A stretch of 64,000 nt of DNA from Bacteroides intestinalis DSM 17393 (GTDB lineage: Bacteria; Bacteroidota; Bacteroidia; Bacteroidales; Bacteroidaceae): the NCBI RefSeq assembly GCF_000172175.1, contig NZ_ABJL02000008.1, positions 1,054,001 through 1,118,000 on the forward strand, written 5' to 3'. Each line of letters opens with the position of its first letter. Position 1 is the stretch's first letter. Shown here piece after piece: positions 1 to 7,348 of this stretch. The notes beneath the pieces are model-generated. The model ran no database searches. It saw only the letters and a list, made by a program, of their open reading frames with translations, and had not been told where the DNA came from. Position numbers and translations under genes: made by a program.

Positions 1-754
1 ACTTATGCAACATCTCTATTGCCTGTTTCTGAGTCAGTTGGTTCACATTGTAAGGGTACTTTATCTTGCTCAGGATACCGATGATTTCCGTAGAAGCGAA
101 CGCCATTCCCAGGCGGATAGCCGCACAGCCCCATGCTTTAGAGAAAGTCTGGAACACAACAAGATTCGGATATTTATCTAAATCCAGCAAGAACGACGGA
201 GATTCAGAAAAGTCACTGTACGCCTCATCCAGTATCACCAGCCCTTCAAACTCACGCAGCAACTTCTCTATCTCACTGCGCAACAGATCGTTTCCCGTAG
301 GATTATTGGGCGAACACAGGAATATCAGTTTCGTCCGTTCATCCGCAGCTGCCAGCAACTTGTCTGCCGAGAACTGAAAATGCCCGTCGAGCAGGACTTT
401 GCGATACTCCACATTATTCACATCAGCACACACCTGATACATGCCGTAAGTAGGATCGATAGCCACCACATTGTCCAATCCCGGCTCACAGAAAGCACGG
501 AAAACAAGATCAATAGCTTCGTCGCTACCATTGCCCAGGAAAATATGCTCGGGAGACACTTTCTTTATCTTGGAAAGTTCCGCTTTCAGTTCCCACTGCA
601 TCGGGTCGGGATAGCGGTTGTGCGGCAAGTTGTACGGGTTCTCGTTCGCATCGAGAAATACCGATGCCGTTACACCTTTATATTCATCACGCGCCGAAGA
701 GTAAGGTTTCAGCTTCCAGATATTCGGACGGGTCAATTCTTGCAATGTTTTCAT
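1..754 (-). CDS. hisC: Histidinol-phosphate aminotransferase, C-terminus beyond the window
   Basis: PLP-dependent class I/II aminotransferase that converts imidazole acetol-phosphate to L-histidinol phosphate in histidine synthesis. Translation from the ATG at 754 gives 251 codons without a stop before the left edge; the full family length is about 345, so roughly 95 residues are missing. Visible marks are the N-terminal substrate region (LDANENPYNLP), CSPNNPTGN, the ILDEAYSDF strand, and FSKAWG, which carries the Schiff-base lysine. It is the third gene after hisG and hisD on the same strand, 94 bp behind hisD, so it should be under the attenuator in front of hisG. Confidence 0.95.
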   Translation of the reverse strand, partial: MKTLQELTRPNIWKLKPYSSARDEYKGVTASVFLDANENPYNLPHNRYPDPMQWELKAELSKIKKVSPEHIFLGNGSDEAIDLVFRAFCEPGLDNVVAIDPTYGMYQVCADVNNVEYRKVLLDGHFQFSADKLLAAADERTKLIFLCSPNNPTGNDLLRSEIEKLLREFEGLVILDEAYSDFSESPSFLLDLDKYPNLVVFQTFSKAWGCAAIRLGMAFASTEIIGILSKIKYPYNVNQLTQKQAIEMLHK

Positions 755-756
755 GA

Positions 757-846
757 TCTATAAATATGATAAAGTATTGAACACTAATTACGCGAATTAC
801 ACAAATTTCATCTTTACCCTTATTCGTGTAATCCCTGTAATTTGTA
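757..846. repeat. Intergenic iterated AATTACAC/GTGTAAT repeat
   Basis: The hisD-hisC gap contains several near-copies of AATTACAC and its complement (ATTCGTGTAAT, CTGTAATTTGTA) that can pair with each other into a hairpin. No open frame is present. On the transcribed strand it sits between two genes of one operon, so it may be an mRNA processing or stability element rather than a full terminator; that role is inferred. Confidence 0.55.
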
Positions 847-848
847 TT

Positions 849-2129
849 CTATATTGTTTTTAATCTCACTGTTACCGCATTTTTGTGCGCATCCAGATGT
901 TCGTTCGCCGCCATCTCTTCAATGGCAGGGCCGATATTCTTCATTCCTTCCTGACGGATTTCCTGGAACGTAATCTTGCGGATAAAACTATCCAGGCTCA
1001 CACCGCTATAAGCTTTCGCATATCCGTTCGTCGGCAAGGTATGATTCGTTCCCGAAGCATAGTCTCCCGCACTTTCCGGAGAGAGCGATCCCAAGAAAAC
1101 CGAGCCCGCATTCACCACACGTTCTGCCACCTGCATATAGTCCGCAGTTTCCACAATCAAGTGTTCGGGCGCATATTCGTTCGTCAGTTCGATGGCCTCT
1201 TCCATATCCTTCACCACAATAAGCTTACTGTTGGCAAGAGATTTCTCCGCAATTTCCTTACGTGGCAGAAGTTCCAGCTGACGTCCCACCTCCTCTTTCA
1301 CAGCCTGTTGCAAAGCCTCCGAAGTGGTAATCAGCATTGCCTGACTATCCACACCGTGTTCAGCCTGGCTCAGCAGGTCCGCAGCTACAAATACCGGATT
1401 CGCCGTTTCATCCGCCAACACTTCCACTTCCGACGGACCGGCAGGCATATCAATCGCCACATCACGCAGACTGACCAACTGTTTCGCTGCCGTCACATAC
1501 TGGTTTCCCGGACCGAATATCTTGTAAACCTTCGGCACGCTTTCCGTCCCGTAAGCCATCGAAGCAATAGCTTGCACGCCACCTGCCTTGAATATCCTAT
1601 TCACCCCTGCCACCTGTGCAGCAAAAAGAATAGCTGGATGCACCCGTCCTTCTTTATCCGGCGGTGTACAAAGCACAATCTCCTTACAACCCGCAATCTT
1701 TGCAGGCACAGCCAGCATCAGCACCGTAGAGAACAGAGGAGCTGTTCCTCCGGGAATATACAATCCCACCTTTTCAATAGCCACCGCCTTTTGCCAACAC
1801 GTCACGCCCGGCATGGTTTCCACCTTCTTGCCCTCAAAGCGCTGTGCGGCATGAAAAGTCTCTATATTCTGTTTAGCCAGACGGATAGCCGCCTTCAGTT
1901 TTTCATCCACCAGCGTCTCCGCCTCTTTCAGTTCCGCCTCTGTCACCGCCAGCGATGTCAGCTCCGCCTTATCAAACTTTGCCTCCATCTCCAGCACCGC
2001 ACGGTCACCGTCCGACTTCACGCGGTCTATAATCTCCCGTACTGTATCGAACAGATTCTCAGTATTCATCACCGGACGTTTCAATATCTCCGCCCACTGT
2101 GATCTATCCGGATTATTAATTAATTTCAT
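849..2129 (-). CDS. hisD: Histidinol dehydrogenase
   Basis: Zinc enzyme that oxidises L-histidinol to L-histidine in two NAD-dependent steps, the last steps of the pathway. At 426 residues it has the normal family length. Recognisable segments are the PGGTAPLFSTVLMLAVPAK strand, AGPSEVEVLADE, the zinc-binding QAEHG stretch, the late GTNHTLPT segment, and a C-terminal NEHLDAH carrying the last metal-ligand region. It begins at an ATG 145 bp after hisG and precedes hisC, the order usual for Bacteroides. The long antisense frame opposite it is a shadow. Confidence 0.97.
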   Translation of the reverse strand: MKLINNPDRSQWAEILKRPVMNTENLFDTVREIIDRVKSDGDRAVLEMEAKFDKAELTSLAVTEAELKEAETLVDEKLKAAIRLAKQNIETFHAAQRFEGKKVETMPGVTCWQKAVAIEKVGLYIPGGTAPLFSTVLMLAVPAKIAGCKEIVLCTPPDKEGRVHPAILFAAQVAGVNRIFKAGGVQAIASMAYGTESVPKVYKIFGPGNQYVTAAKQLVSLRDVAIDMPAGPSEVEVLADETANPVFVAADLLSQAEHGVDSQAMLITTSEALQQAVKEEVGRQLELLPRKEIAEKSLANSKLIVVKDMEEAIELTNEYAPEHLIVETADYMQVAERVVNAGSVFLGSLSPESAGDYASGTNHTLPTNGYAKAYSGVSLDSFIRKITFQEIRQEGMKNIGPAIEEMAANEHLDAHKNAVTVRLKTI

Positions 2130-2240
2130 ACCCTATTCCATTTTTTATATTCATTCTACACCATCACCCCGAATGGTTCCCGGCCTCACTGTAGGAGCGT
2201 CAAACTCCGGAAGTGCAGCCTTGAGTTTTTCTTTTGGTAT

Positions 2241-2270
2241 CTTTTCTTTTGTCTCAAGACAAAAGAAAAG
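2241..2270. repeat. Perfect 14-bp inverted repeat between hisG and hisD
   Basis: Arms 2241-2254 (CTTTTCTTTTGTCT) and 2257-2270 are perfectly complementary around a 2-base centre. The stem ends 5 bp before the hisG stop codon position, within the his operon. It is A/T-rich without a following U-run on the transcribed strand, so a simple terminator is unlikely. It may be a dispersed palindromic element or an mRNA processing site. Confidence 0.7.
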
Positions 2271-2274
2271 TACA

Positions 2275-3129
2275 TCACAATATCATTTTCTCAATCGGCA
2301 GCACCAAAATCCCCTCTGCCCCCAGCGACTTCAACTTTCCGATAATCTCCCAGAAGCACTTTTCATCCAGCACCGTATGTACCGAACACCAGCCCTCCTG
2401 TGCCAACGGCATCACCGTCGGGCTCTTCATACCCGGAAGCACCTGGATAATCTCTTCCAAACGTTCCTTCGGTGCATTCATCAGCACATACTTCTTATCT
2501 TCCGCTGTCTTCACAGCATTCATACGGAAAAGCAACTCTTTCAGGATCTCCTTTTTCTCGTCACACAGATTCCGGTTACCAATCAACAGCGCCTCCGATT
2601 TCATCACCACTTCCACTTCTTTCAACCGGTTGCTCACCAGCGTAGAACCCGAACTAACAATATCAAAAATCGCATCCGCCAGCCCGATGCCCGGTGCCAC
2701 CTCTACCGAACCTGTAATCACGTGTATCTCCGCATTCACATTCTGCGTTTTCAAGAATGTGCTGAGGATGCCCGGATACGACGTCGCAATCTTTCGCCCT
2801 TCAAACCACTGCACACCCGGATATTCAACATCCTTCGGAATAGCCAGTGACAAACGGCACTTACTGAATCCGAGACGCTTTACAATCTCCGCATTTTCAT
2901 TCTTCTCCACATATTCATTCTCGCCTACGATACCTATATCCGCCACGCCTGTTGCCACTGACTGCGGAATATCATCATCACGCAAAAATAATACCTCTAC
3001 AGGAAAATTAGACGATTGTACCAGCAGTGAACGTTTCACCGCATTCAATTTGATATCCGACTCTCCCAGAAATGACATCGTCTCGTCATAAAGACGACCT
3101 TTAGCTTGTACTGCAATTCTTAATAACAT
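2275..3129 (-). CDS. hisG: ATP phosphoribosyltransferase, long form
   Basis: Catalyses the committed step of histidine synthesis, ATP + PRPP to phosphoribosyl-ATP. At 284 residues it is the long HisG form, with a C-terminal regulatory ACT-like domain (about residues 210-284, including GWCSVHTVLDEK and GAEGILVLPIEKM). Feedback inhibition by histidine is therefore expected, without a HisZ partner. N-terminal marks are AVQAKGRLYDE and the periplasmic-binding-like catalytic fold; VTGSVEVAPGIGLADAIFDIVSSGSTL contains the PRPP-binding region. It is the first structural gene after the leader, and its start is 67 bp beyond the attenuator terminator. Confidence 0.97.
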   Translation of the reverse strand: MLLRIAVQAKGRLYDETMSFLGESDIKLNAVKRSLLVQSSNFPVEVLFLRDDDIPQSVATGVADIGIVGENEYVEKNENAEIVKRLGFSKCRLSLAIPKDVEYPGVQWFEGRKIATSYPGILSTFLKTQNVNAEIHVITGSVEVAPGIGLADAIFDIVSSGSTLVSNRLKEVEVVMKSEALLIGNRNLCDEKKEILKELLFRMNAVKTAEDKKYVLMNAPKERLEEIIQVLPGMKSPTVMPLAQEGWCSVHTVLDEKCFWEIIGKLKSLGAEGILVLPIEKMIL

Positions 3130-3197
3130 AATCTTATTTATAATTTTACGATTTAACTACTCACAAAAACTAAACTAGACTTAACTAAACTCTTGAA

Positions 3198-3236
3198 AAC
3201 AAAAAACGAGGCTTGCCATTATCCGGCAAGCCTCGT
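3198..3236 (-). terminator. his operon attenuator terminator
   Basis: Twelve perfectly paired bases (3206-3217 with 3225-3236; arm ACGAGGCTTGCC) around a 7-base loop. On the minus strand the stem is followed at once by TTTTTTGTTTT, so this is a textbook intrinsic terminator. It lies 41 bp after the leader-peptide stop and before hisG, exactly where a transcription attenuator belongs. The upstream half can instead pair with the segment at 3275-3283 (see findings). Confidence 0.93.
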
Positions 3237-3276
3237 CGTTTATATGTTTATTCATTATGCACATACAATCATACGC

Positions 3277-3333
3277 CTACCGATTATTCGTCAGGTAATG
3301 ATGATGGTGATGATGTGCAACAATATTTTTCAT
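3277..3333 (-). CDS. hisL: Histidine operon leader peptide
   Basis: An 18-codon frame from ATG at 3333 to TAG at 3277, translating to MKNIVAHHHHHHYLTNNR. Six consecutive His codons (CAT CAT CAC CAT CAT CAT) lie in front of the histidine biosynthetic genes. The frame follows a consensus Bacteroides promoter and precedes a strong terminator. It would act as a sensor: scarce His-tRNA stalls the ribosome in the His run and favours antitermination. It is too short for ordinary gene callers. The arrangement matches the classical his leader of enterobacteria, but its sequence is unrelated. Confidence 0.93.
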   Translation of the reverse strand: MKNIVAHHHHHHYLTNNR

Positions 3334-3356
3334 ACAATTCTTTTGTTTTGATGCGA

Positions 3357-3388
3357 CAAAAGTAAACTATCCGTTTGAAACTTCCAAA
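3357..3388 (-). promoter_or_regulatory. Promoter of the his operon
   Basis: On the minus strand, TTTG (3388-3385), a 20-bp spacer, then TACTTTTG (3364-3357) match the Bacteroides sigma-ABfr consensus TTTG-N19-20-TAnnTTTG. Transcription should start near 3350, about 17 nt before the leader ATG, giving a leader RNA of about 220 nt before hisG. Confidence 0.85.
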
Positions 3389-3505
3389 GATTTATCACAA
3401 AAAGTTTCGTTTTCCTATCATTTTCTTAGTTTACGTTACAAGTTACACTGATTTGCACAGAACAATTTATTATGAGAAAGAAAGGAGGAAAAAGAGTGAG
3501 CAAAC

Positions 3506-3997
3506 TTAAATCAGCGGCAAAATCTCCTCTTTCTCCACATCGCAGTGATGAAAGTGCATTTCCTGCTCTGCCTTCTCCTTCGGGAAAGTGAAGTAAGTAC
3601 ATACCGCCTCCGAGCACACCTCTCCCGCCTCATTATAAAGTTTCGCGTCGATAATCACGATATTCCGCTTCTGCTCGCGTATGGAAGCCCGCAACACTAC
3701 ATGTGAGTCTGTAGTCGACACCGGTTTACGAAAACGAGTTTCCATCTTCGAAGTCACCCCGCTTGTCTGCAACTTACGCACTACCACCCATCCGCAAATT
3801 TCATCCAGCAGCACCGACTGAATGCCACCATGCAACGTATTCAGCCAACCCTGATACTCAGGACGCGGCTTCCAGATGCTCACCACCTCGTCGCCATCCT
3901 CATAAAACTCCATTTTCACACCGGACTCATTATTGGGAGCACAACCGAAACAATTGTATCCTTCCAAATCTTTCCATGGGTTAATAATCTTCTTCAT
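3506..3997 (-). CDS. PaaI-type hotdog thioesterase
   Basis: A 163-residue single-domain protein of the hotdog fold. The family signature LHGGIQSVLLDEICGW (about residues 55-70) holds the HGG turn and the acidic residue of the central helix that hydrolyses acyl-CoA thioesters. An N-terminal GYNCFGC segment is typical of the YbgC/PaaI-like group. No signal peptide is visible, so it should be cytosolic. The substrate cannot be read from the sequence. It lies 72 bp behind the YD-repeat gene on the same strand and is not obviously linked to the his operon, which has its own promoter. Confidence 0.85.
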   Translation of the reverse strand: MKKIINPWKDLEGYNCFGCAPNNESGVKMEFYEDGDEVVSIWKPRPEYQGWLNTLHGGIQSVLLDEICGWVVVRKLQTSGVTSKMETRFRKPVSTTDSHVVLRASIREQKRNIVIIDAKLYNEAGEVCSEAVCTYFTFPKEKAEQEMHFHHCDVEKEEILPLI

Positions 3998-4018
3998 ACA
4001 ATTTCGTTTTTATTATAA

Positions 4019-4062
4019 ATGGGTATGCGGACGACGCGGATAAGACGGACGAACGCGGATTT
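4019..4062. repeat. Intergenic iterated GCGGACGA/GCGGATAA repeat
   Basis: Four to five degenerate copies of an 8-9 nt GCGGACGA-like unit (GCGGACGAC, GCGGATAAGAC, GGACGAAC, GCGGAT) sit between the thioesterase and the YD-repeat gene. Base composition is far more G+C-rich than the flanks. No protein or RNA gene is recognised. Confidence 0.6.
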
Positions 4063-4069
4063 TTATCTA

Positions 4070-5638
4070 TCAATTATAATATGTATATTCACGCTCTTCG
4101 TACACCACAGGCACATCGTCTATATACTTGATTCTGATTTTCCAGTTCCCCTGATCGTCATTATGGAATTTATAGACATATTTCACTTCTTCGGTTTGCC
4201 CTTCCGGACACTCTGTTCCGGAAATCAGTTCCCCTTTGGTATTGTATCGGTACGTATGCTGGCTTTGAGGTGTACCATCCGGTGAAAAATATTCCTCAAA
4301 CACTACACGCCCCTGAAAATTATAGCCTCTCCGGACAGAGCCAACCGGATCAGATCCTTCGGGTTGCAATAACACTTTCCGCTCTATTTGCTGCCCATAG
4401 GAATCATATATATAACGGAATTCACTACATTTTGTTCCATTCGTCAAGTAACCGGCTTCCTGTACCATATTACCTTCTATGTCGTAGCGAAATATATCCC
4501 GTTGTATAATTTCACCCTTATCATCCAGTATCGAACAGTGTTTGAGACGCCCCTCTTTGTCATATCCATAATTCTTGTTTACCGTCAGCACCCCCGCCGG
4601 TGTATAATGGCTTTCTTTCAACAAATTCCCAGTCTCATCATATTCATACTGAATCTTTTCCCGGCATACTCCCGCTTCCGTAAACCGTTCCTCTTTTATT
4701 TTCCGTCCGTTTTCACCAAACTCGTAAACGAAGAACTGTCCTTTCTTCTCTCCCTTATCCACCGCCTGCGGACCTTTGGCAATAGCAATGTACGACCTTT
4801 GCTGTACCTTCTTCACTTTACCGCGCACGGGTATTTTCTCCCGGTCATTTCCACCGCCTGCATACTCTATATCCCTGCGGATAATGAAATTCGGTTCTCC
4901 AGACTCATTGCAACCTTCAAAACGCTCTGTCCAGTTACCCGCTTCATCTATCTTCCGAATCGGATTCTTCTGATTATTATCTTTTACCACCCGCATCTTC
5001 CCAAGCCGCAGTACCCCCTTTCTTTTCAGAGTCAGTGTATCCCAACTTTCAACCCGGTATTCTCCCACACGTTCCATATTCCCATCCGGACCATCTATCA
5101 GGATTACTTTCTCCGGCATTCCCTCCGCATTGTACAGCACTTGTCTGCCCCATGACCTATTTTTCACATAGTCTTTGGAGTACTTTTTCAACACCTTTCC
5201 CGCTTCATCGTACAGCGCAGAAACAATCTGAAGCGTATCTTCCTGCCCGTTCATAGAGACAATGCTATTCAAACGCCCCTTTTCATCATACGTATAATTC
5301 CAGCAATCGCTGACTCCCCTGTCCGCAGTCGCATAAATCTCGCGCGACACCTGTCCGGCAGAGTTATACACATACACCAGCTTGCCATGCGGACTGCCAT
5401 CCGGCTTCAGCCTGTTCTCTACCATCGTACGGCCTTTGCTGTCATACTTCACGAATGTGATATAATCCACCACCTTACCGGTCACCCACGTAGTATCCTT
5501 CAGTAGCGGCTCATACACCACCGTACGTATGTTTTTAATCCCCGGCTGATCCTGGGCGCGAAGTACAGCCGAACCGGCTGCCAGCAGAAGAAGCAAACCC
5601 AATATTTTACATCTCTCAGAAATAAATCGGTATCTCAT
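4070..5638 (-). CDS. Secreted YD-repeat (RHS-like) protein
   Basis: A 522-residue protein from ATG 5638 (the longer frame starts with TTG). An N-terminal signal peptide (ILGLLLLLAAGSAVLRAQ) precedes a string of YD/RHS-like repeats such as YDEKGRLNSI, YDETGNLLKE, YDKEGRLKHC and YDIEGNMVQE. Such repeats form beta-strand shells, but there is no large RHS core or C-terminal toxin domain here. A role in the periplasm or at the cell surface is inferred; the function is unknown. It stands alone with its own upstream gap. Confidence 0.75.
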   Translation of the reverse strand: MRYRFISERCKILGLLLLLAAGSAVLRAQDQPGIKNIRTVVYEPLLKDTTWVTGKVVDYITFVKYDSKGRTMVENRLKPDGSPHGKLVYVYNSAGQVSREIYATADRGVSDCWNYTYDEKGRLNSIVSMNGQEDTLQIVSALYDEAGKVLKKYSKDYVKNRSWGRQVLYNAEGMPEKVILIDGPDGNMERVGEYRVESWDTLTLKRKGVLRLGKMRVVKDNNQKNPIRKIDEAGNWTERFEGCNESGEPNFIIRRDIEYAGGGNDREKIPVRGKVKKVQQRSYIAIAKGPQAVDKGEKKGQFFVYEFGENGRKIKEERFTEAGVCREKIQYEYDETGNLLKESHYTPAGVLTVNKNYGYDKEGRLKHCSILDDKGEIIQRDIFRYDIEGNMVQEAGYLTNGTKCSEFRYIYDSYGQQIERKVLLQPEGSDPVGSVRRGYNFQGRVVFEEYFSPDGTPQSQHTYRYNTKGELISGTECPEGQTEEVKYVYKFHNDDQGNWKIRIKYIDDVPVVYEEREYTYYN

Positions 5639-5693
5639 ATTCAATAGTGTTTTTCAATATGTTGCCACAAATGTAACAATACTTCGGCACGCA

Positions 5694-5727
5694 CAAAAAA
5701 AGACGGGGAGTTTTTTACTCACCCGCC
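5694..5727 (-). terminator. Terminator behind the amidase gene
   Basis: Stem of about 10 bp (5717-5727 with 5702-5711, one bulge) followed on the minus strand by seven T residues (5701-5695). It closes the HU/smalltalk/amidase unit. Confidence 0.8.
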
Positions 5728-5749
5728 TTCATTCAAACGTTGCCTAAAC

Positions 5750-6205
5750 CTAAAATTCCGCATTTACGTCAAAACAAGGGCACTCTTTCATCCTTTCCCA
5801 AGGATCTACAATACCGTTGTAGTTTCTATCAGGGCTCAGATCCCGGTGCCCCACCACCCGAGCCTCCGGATAACTCTGCAAAAGGTCCGCCACCAGTCTG
5901 TGCATCGCCTCTTTCTGCCGCAAAGTCCGCGTGTCGGCGGGACGTCCGTTCACATCCAAACCGCCCTCATAACACACTCCCAGACTGTTTGCATTGTATC
6001 CGCGGGCATGCGCTCCGGGCACATCTTCCGGTCTCATCAACTCCACCTGTCCCGACTTTCGGATATAATAGTGATATCCCCACGATGAAAAGCCCCTGTA
6101 ACGGTGTGCCGTATCCACGTCCTGCGCACTGAAATCACTGTCCGCCCTTGTGGCGGAACAGTGAATAATAATCAGATCGATCTTTCTCATAACCGGTATG
6201 TCCAT
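5750..6205 (-). CDS. N-acetylmuramoyl-L-alanine amidase (PGRP/amidase_2 fold)
   Basis: A 151-residue zinc amidase that cleaves the bond between MurNAc and L-Ala in peptidoglycan. Motifs are IIIHCSATRA (first His ligand), YHYYIRKSGQV, GYNANSLGVCYEGG, VVGHRDLSPDRN (second His) and KECPCFDV (Cys ligand). It resembles phage-type endolysins in size. No signal peptide is evident. An alternative start at the internal MRKIDLI is possible. The ATG at 6205 directly abuts the smalltalk stop codon, so the two are co-translated. The HU/smalltalk/amidase set recurs across Bacteroides genomes. Confidence 0.92.
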   Translation of the reverse strand: MDIPVMRKIDLIIIHCSATRADSDFSAQDVDTAHRYRGFSSWGYHYYIRKSGQVELMRPEDVPGAHARGYNANSLGVCYEGGLDVNGRPADTRTLRQKEAMHRLVADLLQSYPEARVVGHRDLSPDRNYNGIVDPWERMKECPCFDVNAEF

Positions 6206-6301
6206 TTATATCGTCATAGCATGTGCACTCAGCGCACCCAACAAAGCAGAAGCCATCGCAATTACAATTTTCAATACCGTATCCCAAGTAATCTTCTTCA
6301 T
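6206..6301 (-). CDS. Smalltalk protein
   Basis: A 31-residue protein from ATG 6301 to TAA 6206, beginning MKKITWDTVLKIVIAMASAL. It has a charged start and a single hydrophobic segment, consistent with a one-pass membrane peptide. It matches the Bacteroides 'smalltalk' family, named for tiny proteins next to HU-like and amidase genes; the function is unknown. The stop codon touches the amidase start, so the coupling is tight. A holin-like role is a speculation from its position beside an endolysin-like amidase. Confidence 0.85.
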   Translation of the reverse strand: MKKITWDTVLKIVIAMASALLGALSAHAMTI

Positions 6302-6365
6302 AACGATCAGTTTTTAGTGATTGAATTTTTTATTCTTTAATTTCTAACACCTCTGGCGTTAGAAT

Positions 6366-6851
6366 CTATCCCAACGGATCATCTTCAATTCCTCCGTCCC
6401 CACTGCCGGAGCCTCCTCCCTCCGAACCATTGCCGCCCGAAGCCGAACCCTGCAAACTCCGGGTCAGCACACGGGTATACGCCATCGTCTTGGCAATATC
6501 CGTCAATCCCTTGCCCGGGCGAAAGTTCACTCGTGACTTCTTGATCATAGACGCAGTAAAGTCTTCCGCTTTTTCCACCCCCTTACTGCTGAGTCCCATC
6601 TGCAAGGAACCCAAATCTCCCAACCTCACGATGCGTCCCGCTTTCAGTGCACGTTTCGCTTCGTAAATGATGCCCGCCAATGCAGCACGTACATCAGTTT
6701 CCGTACACGTGGTACGTCCCGTTATCGCCTCGCACATTTCGTCGAAGTCCAACTCGCCCGAAGCTTGCGCCAAGGCATAATACTTACTCGGCTCATCCTT
6801 CTTAGAAGGATTTTTACGAGCCACCACCGAATAATTCATGGATGTTGCCAT
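6366..6851 (-). CDS. HU-like DNA-binding protein with Gly-rich tail
   Basis: 161 residues. The first 125 or so match the Bacteroides HU-domain family (NYSVVARKNPSKKDEPSKYY; RLGDLGSLQMGLSSKG; VNFRPGKGL), a nucleoid-protein fold that bends DNA. The tail is a low-complexity Gly/Ser/Asp segment (GGNGSEGGGSGSGDGG), typical of this subgroup. It is first in an operon with smalltalk and the amidase. A promoter with an inverted repeat just downstream of the start site suggests autoregulation. It differs from housekeeping HU by its length and acidic tail. Confidence 0.9.
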   Translation of the reverse strand: MATSMNYSVVARKNPSKKDEPSKYYALAQASGELDFDEMCEAITGRTTCTETDVRAALAGIIYEAKRALKAGRIVRLGDLGSLQMGLSSKGVEKAEDFTASMIKKSRVNFRPGKGLTDIAKTMAYTRVLTRSLQGSASGGNGSEGGGSGSGDGGIEDDPLG

Positions 6852-6871
6852 ATCGATTAAATTTTAAAGTG

Positions 6872-6925
6872 AGTGTAAACCATCTATTTACACTGCAAAT
6901 ATACCGGATCGAAGGTACCCCTCAA
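6872..6925 (-). promoter_or_regulatory. Promoter and putative operator of the HU-like gene
   Basis: On the minus strand, TTG (6925-6923), 19 bp, then TATATTTG (6903-6896) fit the Bacteroides promoter. Just downstream, arms AGTGTAAA (6872-6879) and TTTACACT (6887-6894) form a perfect 8-bp inverted repeat over the expected transcription start, a good place for an operator. Confidence 0.75.
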
Positions 6926-7036
6926 TCGCCAATGAAGTTTTACGAATATTATTGAAATAAACACATCCCAAAACTTTTACAGACCGTTTATTTTCAGTAA
7001 ATTTACATCATATAAACAATCAATAAATACCAAAAA

Positions 7037-7267
7037 ATGAAAGAAGAAAAAGGCACTTTCACAGTGCGCAGTTACACTAAATCGGAACTCGCTCATCTCT
7101 ACAATCCACAACTGACCCTTAAAAATGCCACCCAAGTACTTCGCCGCTGGATACTCCACAACGCCGAACTGCATGCTGAACTGATTCTGTTGGGTTATCA
7201 GGACCGGAACCGTATTCTCACTCCCCGACAGGTAAAAGTTATAGTCGACCATCTGGGCGAACCTTAA
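7037..7267 (+). CDS. DUF4248 protein
   Basis: A 76-residue basic protein (begins MKEEKGTFTVRSYTKSEL; includes YNPQLTLKNATQVLRRWI). It matches DUF4248, a small Bacteroidales family that nearly always stands next to the VirE-type primase. The RSYTKSELAHLYNP stretch looks like a helix-turn-helix used in MerR/excisionase-like folds, so DNA binding is plausible but inferred. It is divergent from the HU-like gene and 81 bp upstream of the primase-like gene, probably co-transcribed. Confidence 0.85.
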   Translation: MKEEKGTFTVRSYTKSELAHLYNPQLTLKNATQVLRRWILHNAELHAELILLGYQDRNRILTPRQVKVIVDHLGEP

Positions 7268-7348
7268 ACTTAACTTTACGTGAAAAGCAAAAAGTTACTC
7301 CCCGTTATCGGACACATTCGTTAATTTGCATCAAATTTTTTATAAACA

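Noticed and set aside
885..2102. Long open frame on the plus strand opposite hisD
   Set aside because: Shadow of hisD: composition and length follow from the coding gene on the other strand, and no family is recognised.
2234..3091. Plus-strand frame opposite hisG
   Set aside because: Antisense shadow of a clear hisG; no recognisable domain or promoter.
3298..3315. Six-His run as a cloning tag or vector contamination
   Set aside because: It sits in a native leader with promoter, terminator and hisG downstream, and no vector sequence is present.
4388..5155. Plus-strand frame of 255 codons opposite the YD-repeat gene
   Set aside because: No domain, and it overlaps a gene with a clear signal peptide and repeats.
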